NCBI GenBank assembly: GCA_017543725.1
Contig: JAFYFO010000298.1
Coordinates: forward strand, 1 to 6,984
Direction: 5' to 3'
Source of the DNA: Eubacterium sp.
Lineage (GTDB): Bacteria > Bacillota > Clostridia > Oscillospirales > Acutalibacteraceae
DNA length: 6,984 nt
Of the stretch, positions 1-6,502 are shown in pieces. A program made the translations under genes and the position numbers. The stretch's first letter is position 1. Every line of letters begins with the position of its first letter. The notes beneath the pieces were generated by a model, which worked only from the letters and a program-made list of their open reading frames with translations, searched no databases and was not told the DNA's origin.

Positions 1-434
1 AAAATGCTTATTTCATTATTGTTAATTGTTGTTTCAGCCTGTTCATTCAGAAGAACCGTAAAACCGCAGTTTTTTAAATCCTGCATTATTTCATCAAAGT
101 TTTCAAGCCGCCTTTCGTGGTTGCCTGTAATGTAGTAAACAGGAGCCTTTTCAACAAGTTTCTCTGCAAAATCAAGCATTTTATTCTTGTTTTTGCATCT
201 GTCGTTAATATAATCGCCTGTAACACAGATGATATCCGGTTTGCATAAATCAAGTTTATCAAGAACTTTTTTAAACGGTTTTGAATGAAGGTCGCTGAGA
301 TGCGCTATTTTAACCGCACCTTCTATGTTATCTCTATTAATATCGTAAGTGCTAATATCAATTTTATTATTCTGATAATAAAGAAATACTGCAATAATTA
401 TAATCGCTGCCAATGCTGAAAAATACCAAATCAT
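1..434 (-). CDS. membrane-anchored metallophosphoesterase (calcineurin-like, YkuE/YaeI type), 3' part outside window
   Basis: Translation of the minus strand from ATG at 434 gives 144 codons open to the window edge. Residues 4-20 are a hydrophobic helix (FSALAAIIIIAVFLYY) with no twin-arginine motif, so it is read as an N-terminal membrane anchor or uncleaved signal with the catalytic domain outside. The domain then shows the first three metallophosphoesterase blocks in order: HLSDLH (D48, H50), TGDYIND (G73, D74) and TGNHE (G104-N105-H106-E107), which in this family bind the two catalytic metals. The C-terminal histidine motifs (GH, GxH) would lie beyond the left edge. The start is supported by GAGGTG six bases upstream. 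The family cleaves phosphomonoesters or diesters, and some members (YaeI/LpxG-like) act on lipids; the substrate here is unknown. It is divergent from the dgt operon and probably not functionally tied to it. Confidence 0.88.
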   Translation of the reverse strand, partial: MIWYFSALAAIIIIAVFLYYQNNKIDISTYDINRDNIEGAVKIAHLSDLHSKPFKKVLDKLDLCKPDIICVTGDYINDRCKNKNKMLDFAEKLVEKAPVYYITGNHERRLENFDEIMQDLKNCGFTVLLNEQAETTINNNEISI

Positions 435-438
435 TTTT

Positions 439-446
439 CCCACCTC
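439..446 (-). promoter_or_regulatory. ribosome binding site of the metallophosphoesterase
   Basis: On the minus strand this reads GAGGTGGG, a near-perfect Shine-Dalgarno sequence; its GAGGTG core lies six bases before the ATG at 434. It fixes the start of the partial minus-strand gene. Confidence 0.8.
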
Positions 447-452
447 AAGATA

Positions 453-480
453 ATAATATATTAAATAAAAAAATAGTCAA
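453..480 (-). promoter_or_regulatory. possible sigma-A promoter for the metallophosphoesterase
   Basis: On the minus strand TTGACT (480-475) matches the -35 consensus at five of six bases. It is followed after 16 bases by TATTAT (458-453), also five of six to the -10 consensus. Transcription would begin near 446, which places the ribosome binding site almost at the 5' end of the message. That is unusually tight, and the region is so A+T-rich that -10-like hexamers occur by chance, so this is only a candidate. No comparably good promoter was found on the plus strand for dgt between 435 and 533; the best plus-strand hexamers (TTAAAT 461-466, TAATAA 484-489, 17-base spacing) match the consensus poorly at -35. 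Confidence 0.33.
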
Positions 481-533
481 TAATAATAAAGGATTTTTTT
501 GCAGAATTGAGTAGATATTATTTAGGAAAGAAA

Positions 534-540
534 AAAGGAG
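534..540 (+). promoter_or_regulatory. ribosome binding site deciding the dgt start
   Basis: AAAGGAG lies eight bases before TTG at 549. The in-frame TTG at 507 has no purine-rich site at a suitable distance, so this element argues for initiation at 549. A GTG at 540-542 shares its first base with this site and cannot be the start served by it. Confidence 0.75.
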
Positions 541-548
541 TGAAAATC

Positions 549-1550
549 TTGGAGAATTGCATCAGAAAAACAATTGAAGAAAACGAAAAAAAGATTTTAT
601 CTCCAAGGGCTTGTCTTGCGAGTGAATCAAGGGGACGAAGCAGAGCGGAAGAGGAATGTCAGATAAGAACCTGCTTCCAGAGGGACAGGGACAGAATTAT
701 TCATTCCCAGTCTTTCAGAAGACTCAAGCATAAAACCCAGGTTTTCCTTGCGCCGTCGGGCGACCATTACCGAACAAGGCTGACCCACACTCTTGAAGTT
801 GCCCAGATAGCGCGAACAATTGCAAGAGCGCTCAATCTCAATGAAGATTTAACCGAAGCAATTGCCCTCGGCCACGATTTGGGTCACACTCCTTTCGGAC
901 ACGCAGGCGAAAGAGCGCTCAATTCGCTTTCTTCATTTGAATTCAAGCATTATGAGCAAAGCGTTCGTGTTGTTGAAAAGATAGAAAAAAACGGCGAAGG
1001 TCTCAATCTTTGTGAAGAAGTTAAAAACGGTATTCTTTGCCACACAAAAGGCGAAGAAGCGTTCACCCTTGAGGGTCAGATTGTTCGCATTGCAGACAGA
1101 ATTGCTTATATAAACCATGATATAGACGACGCTATCCGCGCTGATGTTTTAACCGAAGAGGCAATTCCGCTTGATTTAAGGCTATCTCTGGGAATGACTA
1201 AGGGCGAAAGAATCAATAATATGGTTATCAATGTTGTTGAAAACAGCAAGGATAAAATAAGAATGGACGATGAATTCTATAAACTCTTTATGGAACTTCA
1301 TTCCTTTATGTTCCACGCTGTATACACAAATCCCATTTGCAAGAGCGAAGAAGTTAAAGCCGTTGCAATGATAGAAAAACTATTTGAATATTATATGCAA
1401 AATCCGTTTGAATTGCCCGGAGAATACTATAATATTTCAGAAACAGACGGCATTGAAAGAGCGGTTTGCGATTACATAGCCGGAATGAGCGACACTTATT
1501 GCGTTCGCATTTTCAATCAGTTGTTTATTCCGAAATTCTGGATTGAATAA
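549..1550 (+). CDS. dgt: deoxyguanosinetriphosphate triphosphohydrolase-like HD-domain dNTPase
   Basis: Predicted cytoplasmic dNTP triphosphohydrolase that hydrolyses dNTPs to deoxynucleosides and tripolyphosphate, lowering or balancing the dNTP pool. Starting at TTG 549 the product is 333 residues and begins MENCIRKTIEE, leading into the usual LSPxA segment. The frame also extends upstream to TTG 507 (347 residues), but only 549 has a ribosome binding site at good spacing. The core is highly typical: SRGRxR and FQRDRDRIIHSQSFRRLKHKTQVF near residues 27-66, the metal-binding HD signature (H80 in THTLE; H109-D110 and H113 in LGHDLGHTPFGHAG), and the fourth ligand D183 in RIADRIAY. Length and motifs match clostridial and Bacillus-type members; no truncation is seen. 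It is first in the plus-strand gene cluster, 35 bases before dnaG, the usual clostridial arrangement. Substrate preference among dNTPs cannot be read from the sequence. Confidence 0.93.
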   Translation: MENCIRKTIEENEKKILSPRACLASESRGRSRAEEECQIRTCFQRDRDRIIHSQSFRRLKHKTQVFLAPSGDHYRTRLTHTLEVAQIARTIARALNLNEDLTEAIALGHDLGHTPFGHAGERALNSLSSFEFKHYEQSVRVVEKIEKNGEGLNLCEEVKNGILCHTKGEEAFTLEGQIVRIADRIAYINHDIDDAIRADVLTEEAIPLDLRLSLGMTKGERINNMVINVVENSKDKIRMDDEFYKLFMELHSFMFHAVYTNPICKSEEVKAVAMIEKLFEYYMQNPFELPGEYYNISETDGIERAVCDYIAGMSDTYCVRIFNQLFIPKFWIE

Positions 1551-1570
1551 GAAAACGATTAAAAAATCTG

Positions 1571-1577
1571 AAAGGAG
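1571..1577 (+). promoter_or_regulatory. ribosome binding site of dnaG
   Basis: AAAGGAG lies eight bases before the ATG at 1586, in the 35-base gap after dgt. The gap contains no stem-loop or T-run, so dgt and dnaG are probably cotranscribed. Confidence 0.7.
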
Positions 1578-1585
1578 TTGAGATT

Positions 1586-3322
1586 ATGGCGCTTAGTGAA
1601 AATTTTCTTCAGGATTTAAGACTTAAAACAGATATATATGATGTAGTCTCAACTTATGTAACTCTTAAAAAAAGAGGAAGAACATATGTCGGTCTCTGCC
1701 CGTTTCATAATGAAAGAACTCCTTCTTTTACAGTGTATTCAGACACTCAGTCTTTTTATTGCTTCGGCTGCGGAGCAGGGGGCGACGCTGTAACCTTCGT
1801 CAAAAGAATTGAAAATCTTGATTATATAGACGCTGTTAAATCACTTGCGCTCAGAGCGGGAATGCAAATGCCCGATGAAAGCACATATGATGATTCACTT
1901 GCAAAGAAAAGAAGAAAAATTCTTGAAATAAACCGCGAAAGCGCAAAATTTTTCAATTCATATATGATGAGCGATAAAGGCGCTGTCGGTCATAATTATT
2001 TCAGAAACAGGGGACTGAGCGAAAAAACTATTAAACACTTCGGTCTCGGCTACGCCCCCGATTCTTGGGACGCGCTTTTAAAACATTTGAAAAACCTCGG
2101 CTATTCTTTATCCGATATGGAAGAAGCAGGCGTTATCAAGAAAGGGCAGAAGGGGTACTACGATAATTTCAGAAATCGGGTTATGACTCCGATTATTGAT
2201 GTTCGAGGAAATGTTATTGCCTTCGGCGGAAGAGTTCTTGACGACAGCAAGCCGAAATATATCAATACCGGCGACACCCTTGTTTATAAGAAAACTAACG
2301 AACTTTTCGGGCTGAATTTTGCAAAGGATTCAAACAGCGAAACGATAATTCTTTGCGAAGGCTATATGGATGTTATTGCAATGCATCAGGCTGGCTTTAC
2401 CAATGCCGTTGCAGGATGCGGAACAGCGCTGACTCCGGAGCAGGTTCGCCTTATCAGCAGATATGCAAAAGAAGTTATTCTTGCCTATGATAATGATGAA
2501 GCAGGTCAAAAAGCAAGAGAAAAAGCGGTTTCACTTTTCAGTAAAACAGATATAAAAATAAAAATCCCCGCTTTTTCAGGCGGTAAAGACCCCGATGAAA
2601 TTATCAAAAATGTCGGCAAAGACCGCTTTAAAGGAATGCTTGAGGGTGCTTCAAATGAAACTGAGTTTGCAATAGTCAGCCTGAGGCAGAAATACGATTT
2701 GGCAACAACTCAGGGAAAAATTGATTTTATTAACGAATGTCTTAAAATTCTCATAAATGTTTCTCCGATTGAGCAGGATTTATATATTTCAAGGCTCAGC
2801 GACGAACTTTCAGTTGAAAAACGAAGCATTAAAGCGCAGTTCGACGAGATGAGGCGAAAGCAAATAAGAAGGAACCGAAGCGGCGAATATAAATCAATTG
2901 TTAATGAGAGCATAAGAAACAGCCGAAAAGAGGAAATTGCCTCCTCCGCTTCAATTCGTTTAATCAAAGCCGAACAAAGAATGCTTGGGTTGCTGATTTT
3001 ATATCCCGATTGTCTGAAACTCTGCGAGGATTTCGACAGTGAATTGCTCAGCGCAGGATTTATCAGAAACACATTCAATATAACTGTTGAAAAAATCAAA
3101 AACTCCGAATCCTGCGAACTGATTAATTATTCGGGAATTTTAAGCGACAGCGAAATGGGCTTGCTTTCGGGAATAATAGCAAGGTCGAATAATTCTCTTG
3201 ATGCAAAGAAAGAATTTTCGGATTGTTTGCGAATAATAAATGAAGAGGCAGGTAAAAAAACCTCTTCTGCACCCGGTGAACTTGATGACGACGGGTTCAG
3301 GGATTTATTCAAAAAGAAATAA
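1586..3322 (+). CDS. dnaG: DNA primase DnaG
   Basis: Primase synthesises the short RNA primers for Okazaki fragments and for replication restart, working with the replicative helicase at the fork. The 578-residue product has the full domain order. The N-terminal CHC2 zinc-binding domain has ligands C38, H41, C59 and C62. The RNA polymerase core includes FRNRVMTPI (195-203), GGRVL (214-218) and KYINTGDT (224-231). The TOPRIM metal site comprises E258 in EGYMD (258-262) and D302/D304 in YDNDEAG, followed by KDPDE (334-338). From about residue 360 onward is the poorly conserved helicase-interacting C-terminal domain, ending in an acidic-then-basic tail (LDDDGFRDLFKKK). Length is close to the roughly 600 residues usual for Firmicutes. 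All recognised catalytic and zinc residues are present. Its position between dgt and rpoD matches the macromolecular-synthesis operon as found in Clostridia. Confidence 0.97.
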   Translation: MALSENFLQDLRLKTDIYDVVSTYVTLKKRGRTYVGLCPFHNERTPSFTVYSDTQSFYCFGCGAGGDAVTFVKRIENLDYIDAVKSLALRAGMQMPDESTYDDSLAKKRRKILEINRESAKFFNSYMMSDKGAVGHNYFRNRGLSEKTIKHFGLGYAPDSWDALLKHLKNLGYSLSDMEEAGVIKKGQKGYYDNFRNRVMTPIIDVRGNVIAFGGRVLDDSKPKYINTGDTLVYKKTNELFGLNFAKDSNSETIILCEGYMDVIAMHQAGFTNAVAGCGTALTPEQVRLISRYAKEVILAYDNDEAGQKAREKAVSLFSKTDIKIKIPAFSGGKDPDEIIKNVGKDRFKGMLEGASNETEFAIVSLRQKYDLATTQGKIDFINECLKILINVSPIEQDLYISRLSDELSVEKRSIKAQFDEMRRKQIRRNRSGEYKSIVNESIRNSRKEEIASSASIRLIKAEQRMLGLLILYPDCLKLCEDFDSELLSAGFIRNTFNITVEKIKNSESCELINYSGILSDSEMGLLSGIIARSNNSLDAKKEFSDCLRIINEEAGKKTSSAPGELDDDGFRDLFKKK

Positions 3323-3332
3323 TACTGAATAT

Positions 3333-3340
3333 AAGGGGAG
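3333..3340 (+). promoter_or_regulatory. ribosome binding site of rpoD copy 1, short spacing
   Basis: AAGGGGAG ends only three bases before the ATG at 3344; counted from AAGGGG the spacing is five. It is the closest-set and least canonical ribosome binding site among the first four operon genes, and visibly weaker than AGGAGG with nine-base spacing before rpoD copy 2. Confidence 0.55.
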
Positions 3341-3343
3341 TAT

Positions 3344-4465
3344 ATGGCGGAAAAGAAAAACAGTGCTGCCGTTTCACTGGATGAAAGAAAACAAGCGGCG
3401 TTTAAAAAACTAATTGAAAAAGGAAAGGCTTCGGGTCATCTGACTGCTCAGGAAATTGATAATTTAATTGTTGAACTCGATATGGATGTTGACGAACTTG
3501 AAAGTTTAAATATTCAGATTGAGGCGGCAAATATCAGCGTTATAGACGATTTTTCAGCAGAATCGCTCGACGGAATACCGCTTGAAGTTGATTTGCCCAA
3601 AGAAACCGACGGTGCGGAATCTGTTGCGATAAACGATAATGCGGCGATGGACGACCCTGTTAAAGTTTATCTTAAAGAAATAGGAAGAATTCCGCTTTTA
3701 ACAGCGGAGGAGGAAATTGAACTTGCAATAAAGATTTCCGATGATGATTTAAAGGCTAAAAAGCGGCTGACGGAAGCAAATCTTCGTCTTGTTGTTTCAA
3801 TTGCAAAAAGATATGTCGGCAGGGGAATGCAGTTTCTTGATTTGATTCAGGAGGGCAACCTCGGTCTGATAAAAGCGGTTGAAAAATTTGATTACACAAA
3901 GGGCTTCAAGTTTTCAACATATGCAACCTGGTGGATAAGGCAGGCTATAACAAGAGCAATTGCCGACCAGGCAAGAACTATCAGAGTTCCCGTTCATATG
4001 GTTGAAACGATAAATAAAGTTAAAAAAGCGAAAAATCAACTCCTTCATCTAAACGGCAGCGAGCCTTCCGTTGAAGAAATAGCGGATTATCTTGATATGC
4101 CGGTTGATAAGGTTAAGGAAACGCTCAGAATATCCCAGGAGCCAATTTCGCTTGAAACTCCAATCGGTGAGGAAGAGGATTCCCATCTCGGCGATTTCAT
4201 TCCCGATGAAGAAACTCTTTCACCTGCGGAAGCGGCGGCGAGAAAACTTCTCAAAGAGCAACTGGGCGAAGTTCTCGGCACCTTAACGCCAAGGGAAGCG
4301 AAAGTTATAAGACTTCGCTACGGACTTGACGACGGAATTCCGAAAACTCTTGAAGAGGTTGGAAAAGAATTCAATGTAACGCGTGAGCGTATCCGTCAGA
4401 TTGAAGCAAAAGCAATCCGCAAACTTCGCCATCCGAGCAGAAGCAAGAAACTCAGCGGATTTTAA
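3344..4465 (+). CDS. rpoD: RNA polymerase primary sigma factor RpoD/SigA, copy 1 of a tandem pair
   Basis: Group 1 sigma-70 factor, which directs RNA polymerase to housekeeping -35/-10 promoters. The 373 residues show, in order: region 1.1 (about 15-65), region 1.2 ([21 protein letters not shown], from 104), region 2 (about 137-220, with [19 protein letters not shown] covering core binding, melting and -10 recognition; R199, Q200 and T203 align with the E. coli -10 contacts), region 3 (about 220-288, ending in the [10 protein letters not shown] finger), and region 4 (about 312-368). Region 4.2 carries [18 protein letters not shown], where R347, E348 and R351 match the -35 readers. The C-terminus is KKLSGF, lacking the extra residues after the phenylalanine seen in copy 2. 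It starts 21 bases after dnaG and occupies the expected operon slot for the original rpoD. It is about 89% identical to the next gene. Confidence 0.95.
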   Translation: MAEKKNSAAVSLDERKQAAFKKLIEKGKASGHLTAQEIDNLIVELDMDVDELESLNIQIEAANISVIDDFSAESLDGIPLEVDLPKETDGAESVAINDNAAMDDPVKVYLKEIGRIPLLTAEEEIELAIKISDDDLKAKKRLTEANLRLVVSIAKRYVGRGMQFLDLIQEGNLGLIKAVEKFDYTKGFKFSTYATWWIRQAITRAIADQARTIRVPVHMVETINKVKKAKNQLLHLNGSEPSVEEIADYLDMPVDKVKETLRISQEPISLETPIGEEEDSHLGDFIPDEETLSPAEAAARKLLKEQLGEVLGTLTPREAKVIRLRYGLDDGIPKTLEEVGKEFNVTRERIRQIEAKAIRKLRHPSRSKKLSGF

Positions 4466-4485
4466 AATAAAAGATAATAAATCAT

Positions 4486-4491
4486 AGGAGG
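4486..4491 (+). promoter_or_regulatory. strong ribosome binding site of rpoD copy 2
   Basis: AGGAGG, a perfect anti-16S match, lies nine bases before the ATG at 4501. The 35-base gap after copy 1 is otherwise A+T-rich, with no terminator-like hairpin and no room for an obvious complete promoter, although a promoter inside the end of copy 1 cannot be excluded. Confidence 0.8.
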
Positions 4492-4500
4492 AAAACTACT

Positions 4501-5622
4501 ATGGAAAAGAATAACCATTCAGTATCACACGAAGAAAGAAAGCAGGCGGCATTTAAAAGACTTATCGAAAAAGGTAAGGCTTCGGGTCATTTAACTGCTC
4601 AGGAAATTGATAATTTAATCGTTGAACTCGATATGGATGTTGATGAACTTGAAAGTTTAAATGTTCAGATTGAGGCGGCAAACATCAGCATTATCGACGA
4701 TTTCACAGCCGAATCACTTGACGGAATTACGCTTGAAGTTGATTTGCCCAAAGAAACAGACGGCGCCGAATCAGTTGCAATAAACGATAATGCGGCAATG
4801 GACGATCCTGTTAAAGTTTATCTTAAAGAAATAGGAAGAATTCCGCTTTTAACCGCAGAAGAAGAAATCGAACTTGCAATAAAGATTTCCGAAAATGATT
4901 CAAAGGCTAAAAAGCGCCTTGCAGAGGCAAATCTCCGTCTTGTTGTTTCGATTGCAAAAAGATATGTCGGCAGGGGAATGCAGTTCCTTGATTTGATTCA
5001 GGAAGGAAACCTCGGTCTTATCAAAGCGGTTGATAAGTTTGACTACACAAAGGGATTCAAATTCTCAACCTATGCAACCTGGTGGATAAGACAGGCGATA
5101 ACAAGAGCGATTGCCGACCAGGCGAGAACAATAAGAATTCCCGTTCATATGGTTGAAACAATCAATAAAGTTAAAAAAGCAAAAACTCAACTCCTCCACC
5201 TAAACGGTCACGAACCCTCGGCGGAAGAAATTTCCGATTATCTTGAAATGCCCGTTGATAAAGTTCGTGAGATATTAAGAGTTGCTCAGGACCCTGTTTC
5301 TCTTGAAACTCCGATTGGTGAGGAAGAAGATTCCCACCTCGGCGACTTCATTCCCGATGACGAGGCTCTTGCTCCTGCTGACGCGGCTTCAATGAGCCTT
5401 CTCAAAGAACAACTTGCCGAAGTTCTTCAAACCCTGACCCCGAGAGAAGCAAAGGTTTTAACTTTAAGATTCGGTCTTGACGACGGCAATCCGAAAACTC
5501 TTGAAGAGGTCGGAAAGGAATTCAATGTAACCCGTGAGCGTATTCGTCAGATTGAAGCAAAAGCGCTCAGGAAACTGCGCCACCCGAGCAGAAGTAAGAA
5601 ATTAAAGGACTTTTTAGACTGA
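4501..5622 (+). CDS. rpoD: RNA polymerase primary sigma factor RpoD/SigA, copy 2 of a tandem pair
   Basis: Second complete group 1 sigma-70 factor, also 373 residues, with regions 1.1, 1.2, 2, 3 and 4 all present. The -10 helix ([16 protein letters not shown]) is identical to copy 1, and the -35 helix region ([23 protein letters not shown]) is also identical, so both should read the same core promoter. The C-terminus KKLKDFLD is the more canonical form. Differences cluster in the segment linking the region 3.2 finger to region 4.1 (residues 287-309, nine changes in 23) and in region 4.1, where VLTLRFG carries T321 in place of the usual arginine (R323 in copy 1). The first 12 residues are unrelated in detail to copy 1. 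It has the strongest ribosome binding site in the cluster, and its stop overlaps the start of the next gene by one base. Which copy is the main housekeeping factor cannot be decided from sequence. Confidence 0.95.
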   Translation: MEKNNHSVSHEERKQAAFKRLIEKGKASGHLTAQEIDNLIVELDMDVDELESLNVQIEAANISIIDDFTAESLDGITLEVDLPKETDGAESVAINDNAAMDDPVKVYLKEIGRIPLLTAEEEIELAIKISENDSKAKKRLAEANLRLVVSIAKRYVGRGMQFLDLIQEGNLGLIKAVDKFDYTKGFKFSTYATWWIRQAITRAIADQARTIRIPVHMVETINKVKKAKTQLLHLNGHEPSAEEISDYLEMPVDKVREILRVAQDPVSLETPIGEEEDSHLGDFIPDDEALAPADAASMSLLKEQLAEVLQTLTPREAKVLTLRFGLDDGNPKTLEEVGKEFNVTRERIRQIEAKALRKLRHPSRSKKLKDFLD

Positions 5623-5843
5623 TGAAAGAAGAAAAAATCAAAAGAATAAATGAACTTGCAAGAAAGTCGAAAACTCCCGAGGGTTTAACTCCCGAGGAAA
5701 AGGCGGAGCAGGCTAATTTAAGAAATGAATACATAAATTCCGTTAAAGCAAGTCTGATAGGTCAACTTGAAAACACCTATATCGTTGATGAAAACGGAAA
5801 CAAAAAACGAGTTGAAAGAAAAAATAAGAAATGGGAAAATTAA
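5622..5843 (+). CDS. DUF896 / UPF0291 (YnzC-like) small protein
   Basis: A 73-residue cytoplasmic protein of the UPF0291 family, whose Bacillus subtilis member is YnzC; its molecular role is not established. The family pattern is clear: KIKRINELARK at 5-15, LTPEEKAEQANLRNEYI at 22-38, and a VDENGN element at 55-60. The first two parts are expected to form a short helical hairpin. The last 13 residues are rich in Lys/Arg (KKRVERKNKKWEN). The ATG shares its A with the TGA of rpoD copy 2 (TGATG), and the only Shine-Dalgarno-like element, AAAGGA at 5604-5609, is 12 bases away, so translation is probably coupled to the sigma gene. The 3' end overlaps tmk by 13 bases. In B. subtilis ynzC lies beside the SOS gene yneA; no LexA-like box was seen here. 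Confidence 0.88.
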   Translation: MKEEKIKRINELARKSKTPEGLTPEEKAEQANLRNEYINSVKASLIGQLENTYIVDENGNKKRVERKNKKWEN

Positions 5844-6502
5844 TTATTATTGAAGGCCTTGACGGAAGCGGAAAATCAACGCAAACAAAATTGCTTGAAG
5901 ATTATCTCAGCGATAAGGATATTTCTTATAAAAAGATAAAACTTCCCGATTATGATTCAAAGTCAAGCACCCTTGTCAATATGTATCTCGGCGGAGAATT
6001 CGGAAAAGATGCAAACGCTGTTAACGCATATGCAGCCGGAGCATTTTACGCCGTTGACCGCTTTGCTTCATTCGTTCTTAAATGGAAGAAGGATTATGAA
6101 AGCGGAATTTTAATCCTTGCAGACAGATATGCAACTTCAAACTCCATTTATCAGATGGAAAAACTTGATAAATCGGAGTGGAACGCATATCTTGACTGGA
6201 GCGCTGATTTTGAATATGAAAAAATCGGAATTCCGAAACCCGACCTTGTTATATATCTTGATATGCCGATTGAAATATCGCAAAAACTTATGACAAGGCG
6301 CTATAACGGCAACGAAGAGAAAAAAGATGTTCACGAAGCGAATGTTGAATTTCTTAAAAAATGCAGAAATTCCGCTTTGTATGCCGCGAATAAACAGGGA
6401 TGGAAAGTTGTTGAATGTTCCGACGGGGAAAAACCGCTTTCAATTGATGAAATACATAAAACAATTGTTGAAATAGTTGAAGAGGAATTAAAAAATGCTT
6501 GA
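5831..6502 (+). CDS. tmk: thymidylate kinase (dTMP kinase), clostridial variant
   Basis: Phosphorylates dTMP to dTDP with ATP, the step through which both the de novo and salvage dTTP routes pass. The 223-residue product begins with a beta strand and the P-loop GLDGSGKST (9-17, K15 and S16). It has the DRY motif at 98-100 (ADRYATSNSIYQ, the nucleoside-binding DR[YH] element) and the strand PDLVIYLDMP (137-146) leading to the basic lid (MTRRYNG, 154-160) and KKDVHE (164-169). The usual bacterial REPGGT-type block after strand 2 is absent. In its place is KLPDYDSKSS followed by YLGGEFG and NAYAAGAFYAVDR (65-77), a form I recall from clostridial TMK-like proteins. The start is forced: an in-frame TAA lies one codon upstream. 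No Shine-Dalgarno site is visible; the ATG lies inside the 3' end of the DUF896 gene, so coupling is likely. A related deoxynucleoside kinase activity cannot be excluded. Confidence 0.87.
   Translation: MGKLIIIEGLDGSGKSTQTKLLEDYLSDKDISYKKIKLPDYDSKSSTLVNMYLGGEFGKDANAVNAYAAGAFYAVDRFASFVLKWKKDYESGILILADRYATSNSIYQMEKLDKSEWNAYLDWSADFEYEKIGIPKPDLVIYLDMPIEISQKLMTRRYNGNEEKKDVHEANVEFLKKCRNSALYAANKQGWKVVECSDGEKPLSIDEIHKTIVEIVEEELKNA

Larger units (their letters stand above)
3386..5622. repeat. tandem duplication of rpoD (two diverged copies, about 1.1 kb each)
   Basis: From codon 15 of copy 1 (3386) and codon 13 of copy 2 (4537) the genes align without gaps to the last codon of copy 1, at a constant offset of 1151 bases. 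I count about 38 amino-acid differences over 359 positions. Many third positions differ, yet some stretches are identical for long runs, such as 47 bases at 3656-3702 and 4807-4853. Both frames are intact. The two upstream leaders and the first dozen codons do not align well. This is an old or partly homogenised duplication, not a recent perfect repeat. Confidence 0.93.

Noticed and set aside
494..500. Run of seven T between the divergent genes, considered as an intrinsic terminator
   Set aside because: There is no G+C-containing stem upstream of it, and it lies between two diverging starts where no transcript needs to end.
435..548. Intergenic region considered for a riboswitch or leader RNA
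   Set aside because: Only 114 bases long, almost all A/T, with no G+C stems; the TAATATATTA palindrome at 454-463 is expected by chance in such sequence.
933..1118. 61-codon minus-strand frame inside dgt
   Set aside because: Antisense to the conserved HD-domain core, with no ribosome binding site or family resemblance.
2710..3099. 129-codon open frame on the minus strand inside dnaG
   Set aside because: It lies fully antisense to the dnaG C-terminal domain, shows no recognisable domain and is explained by the codon bias of the sense gene.
4087..4286. Short open frames on both strands inside rpoD copy 1
   Set aside because: They overlap regions 3 and 4 of a well-supported sigma factor; compositions are those of frame-shifted or antisense readings (serine- or arginine-rich), with no start signals.
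5672..5697. Direct repeat AACTCCCGAGG, two copies 15 bases apart, in the DUF896 gene
   Set aside because: It simply encodes the in-frame TPEGLTPEE stretch that is usual for the family, with no further repeat units.
5622..5843. Idea that the DUF896 protein is an anti-sigma factor
   Set aside because: Only adjacency supports it; no anti-sigma fold or motif is visible and the family occurs elsewhere without sigma genes, so no functional name was given.
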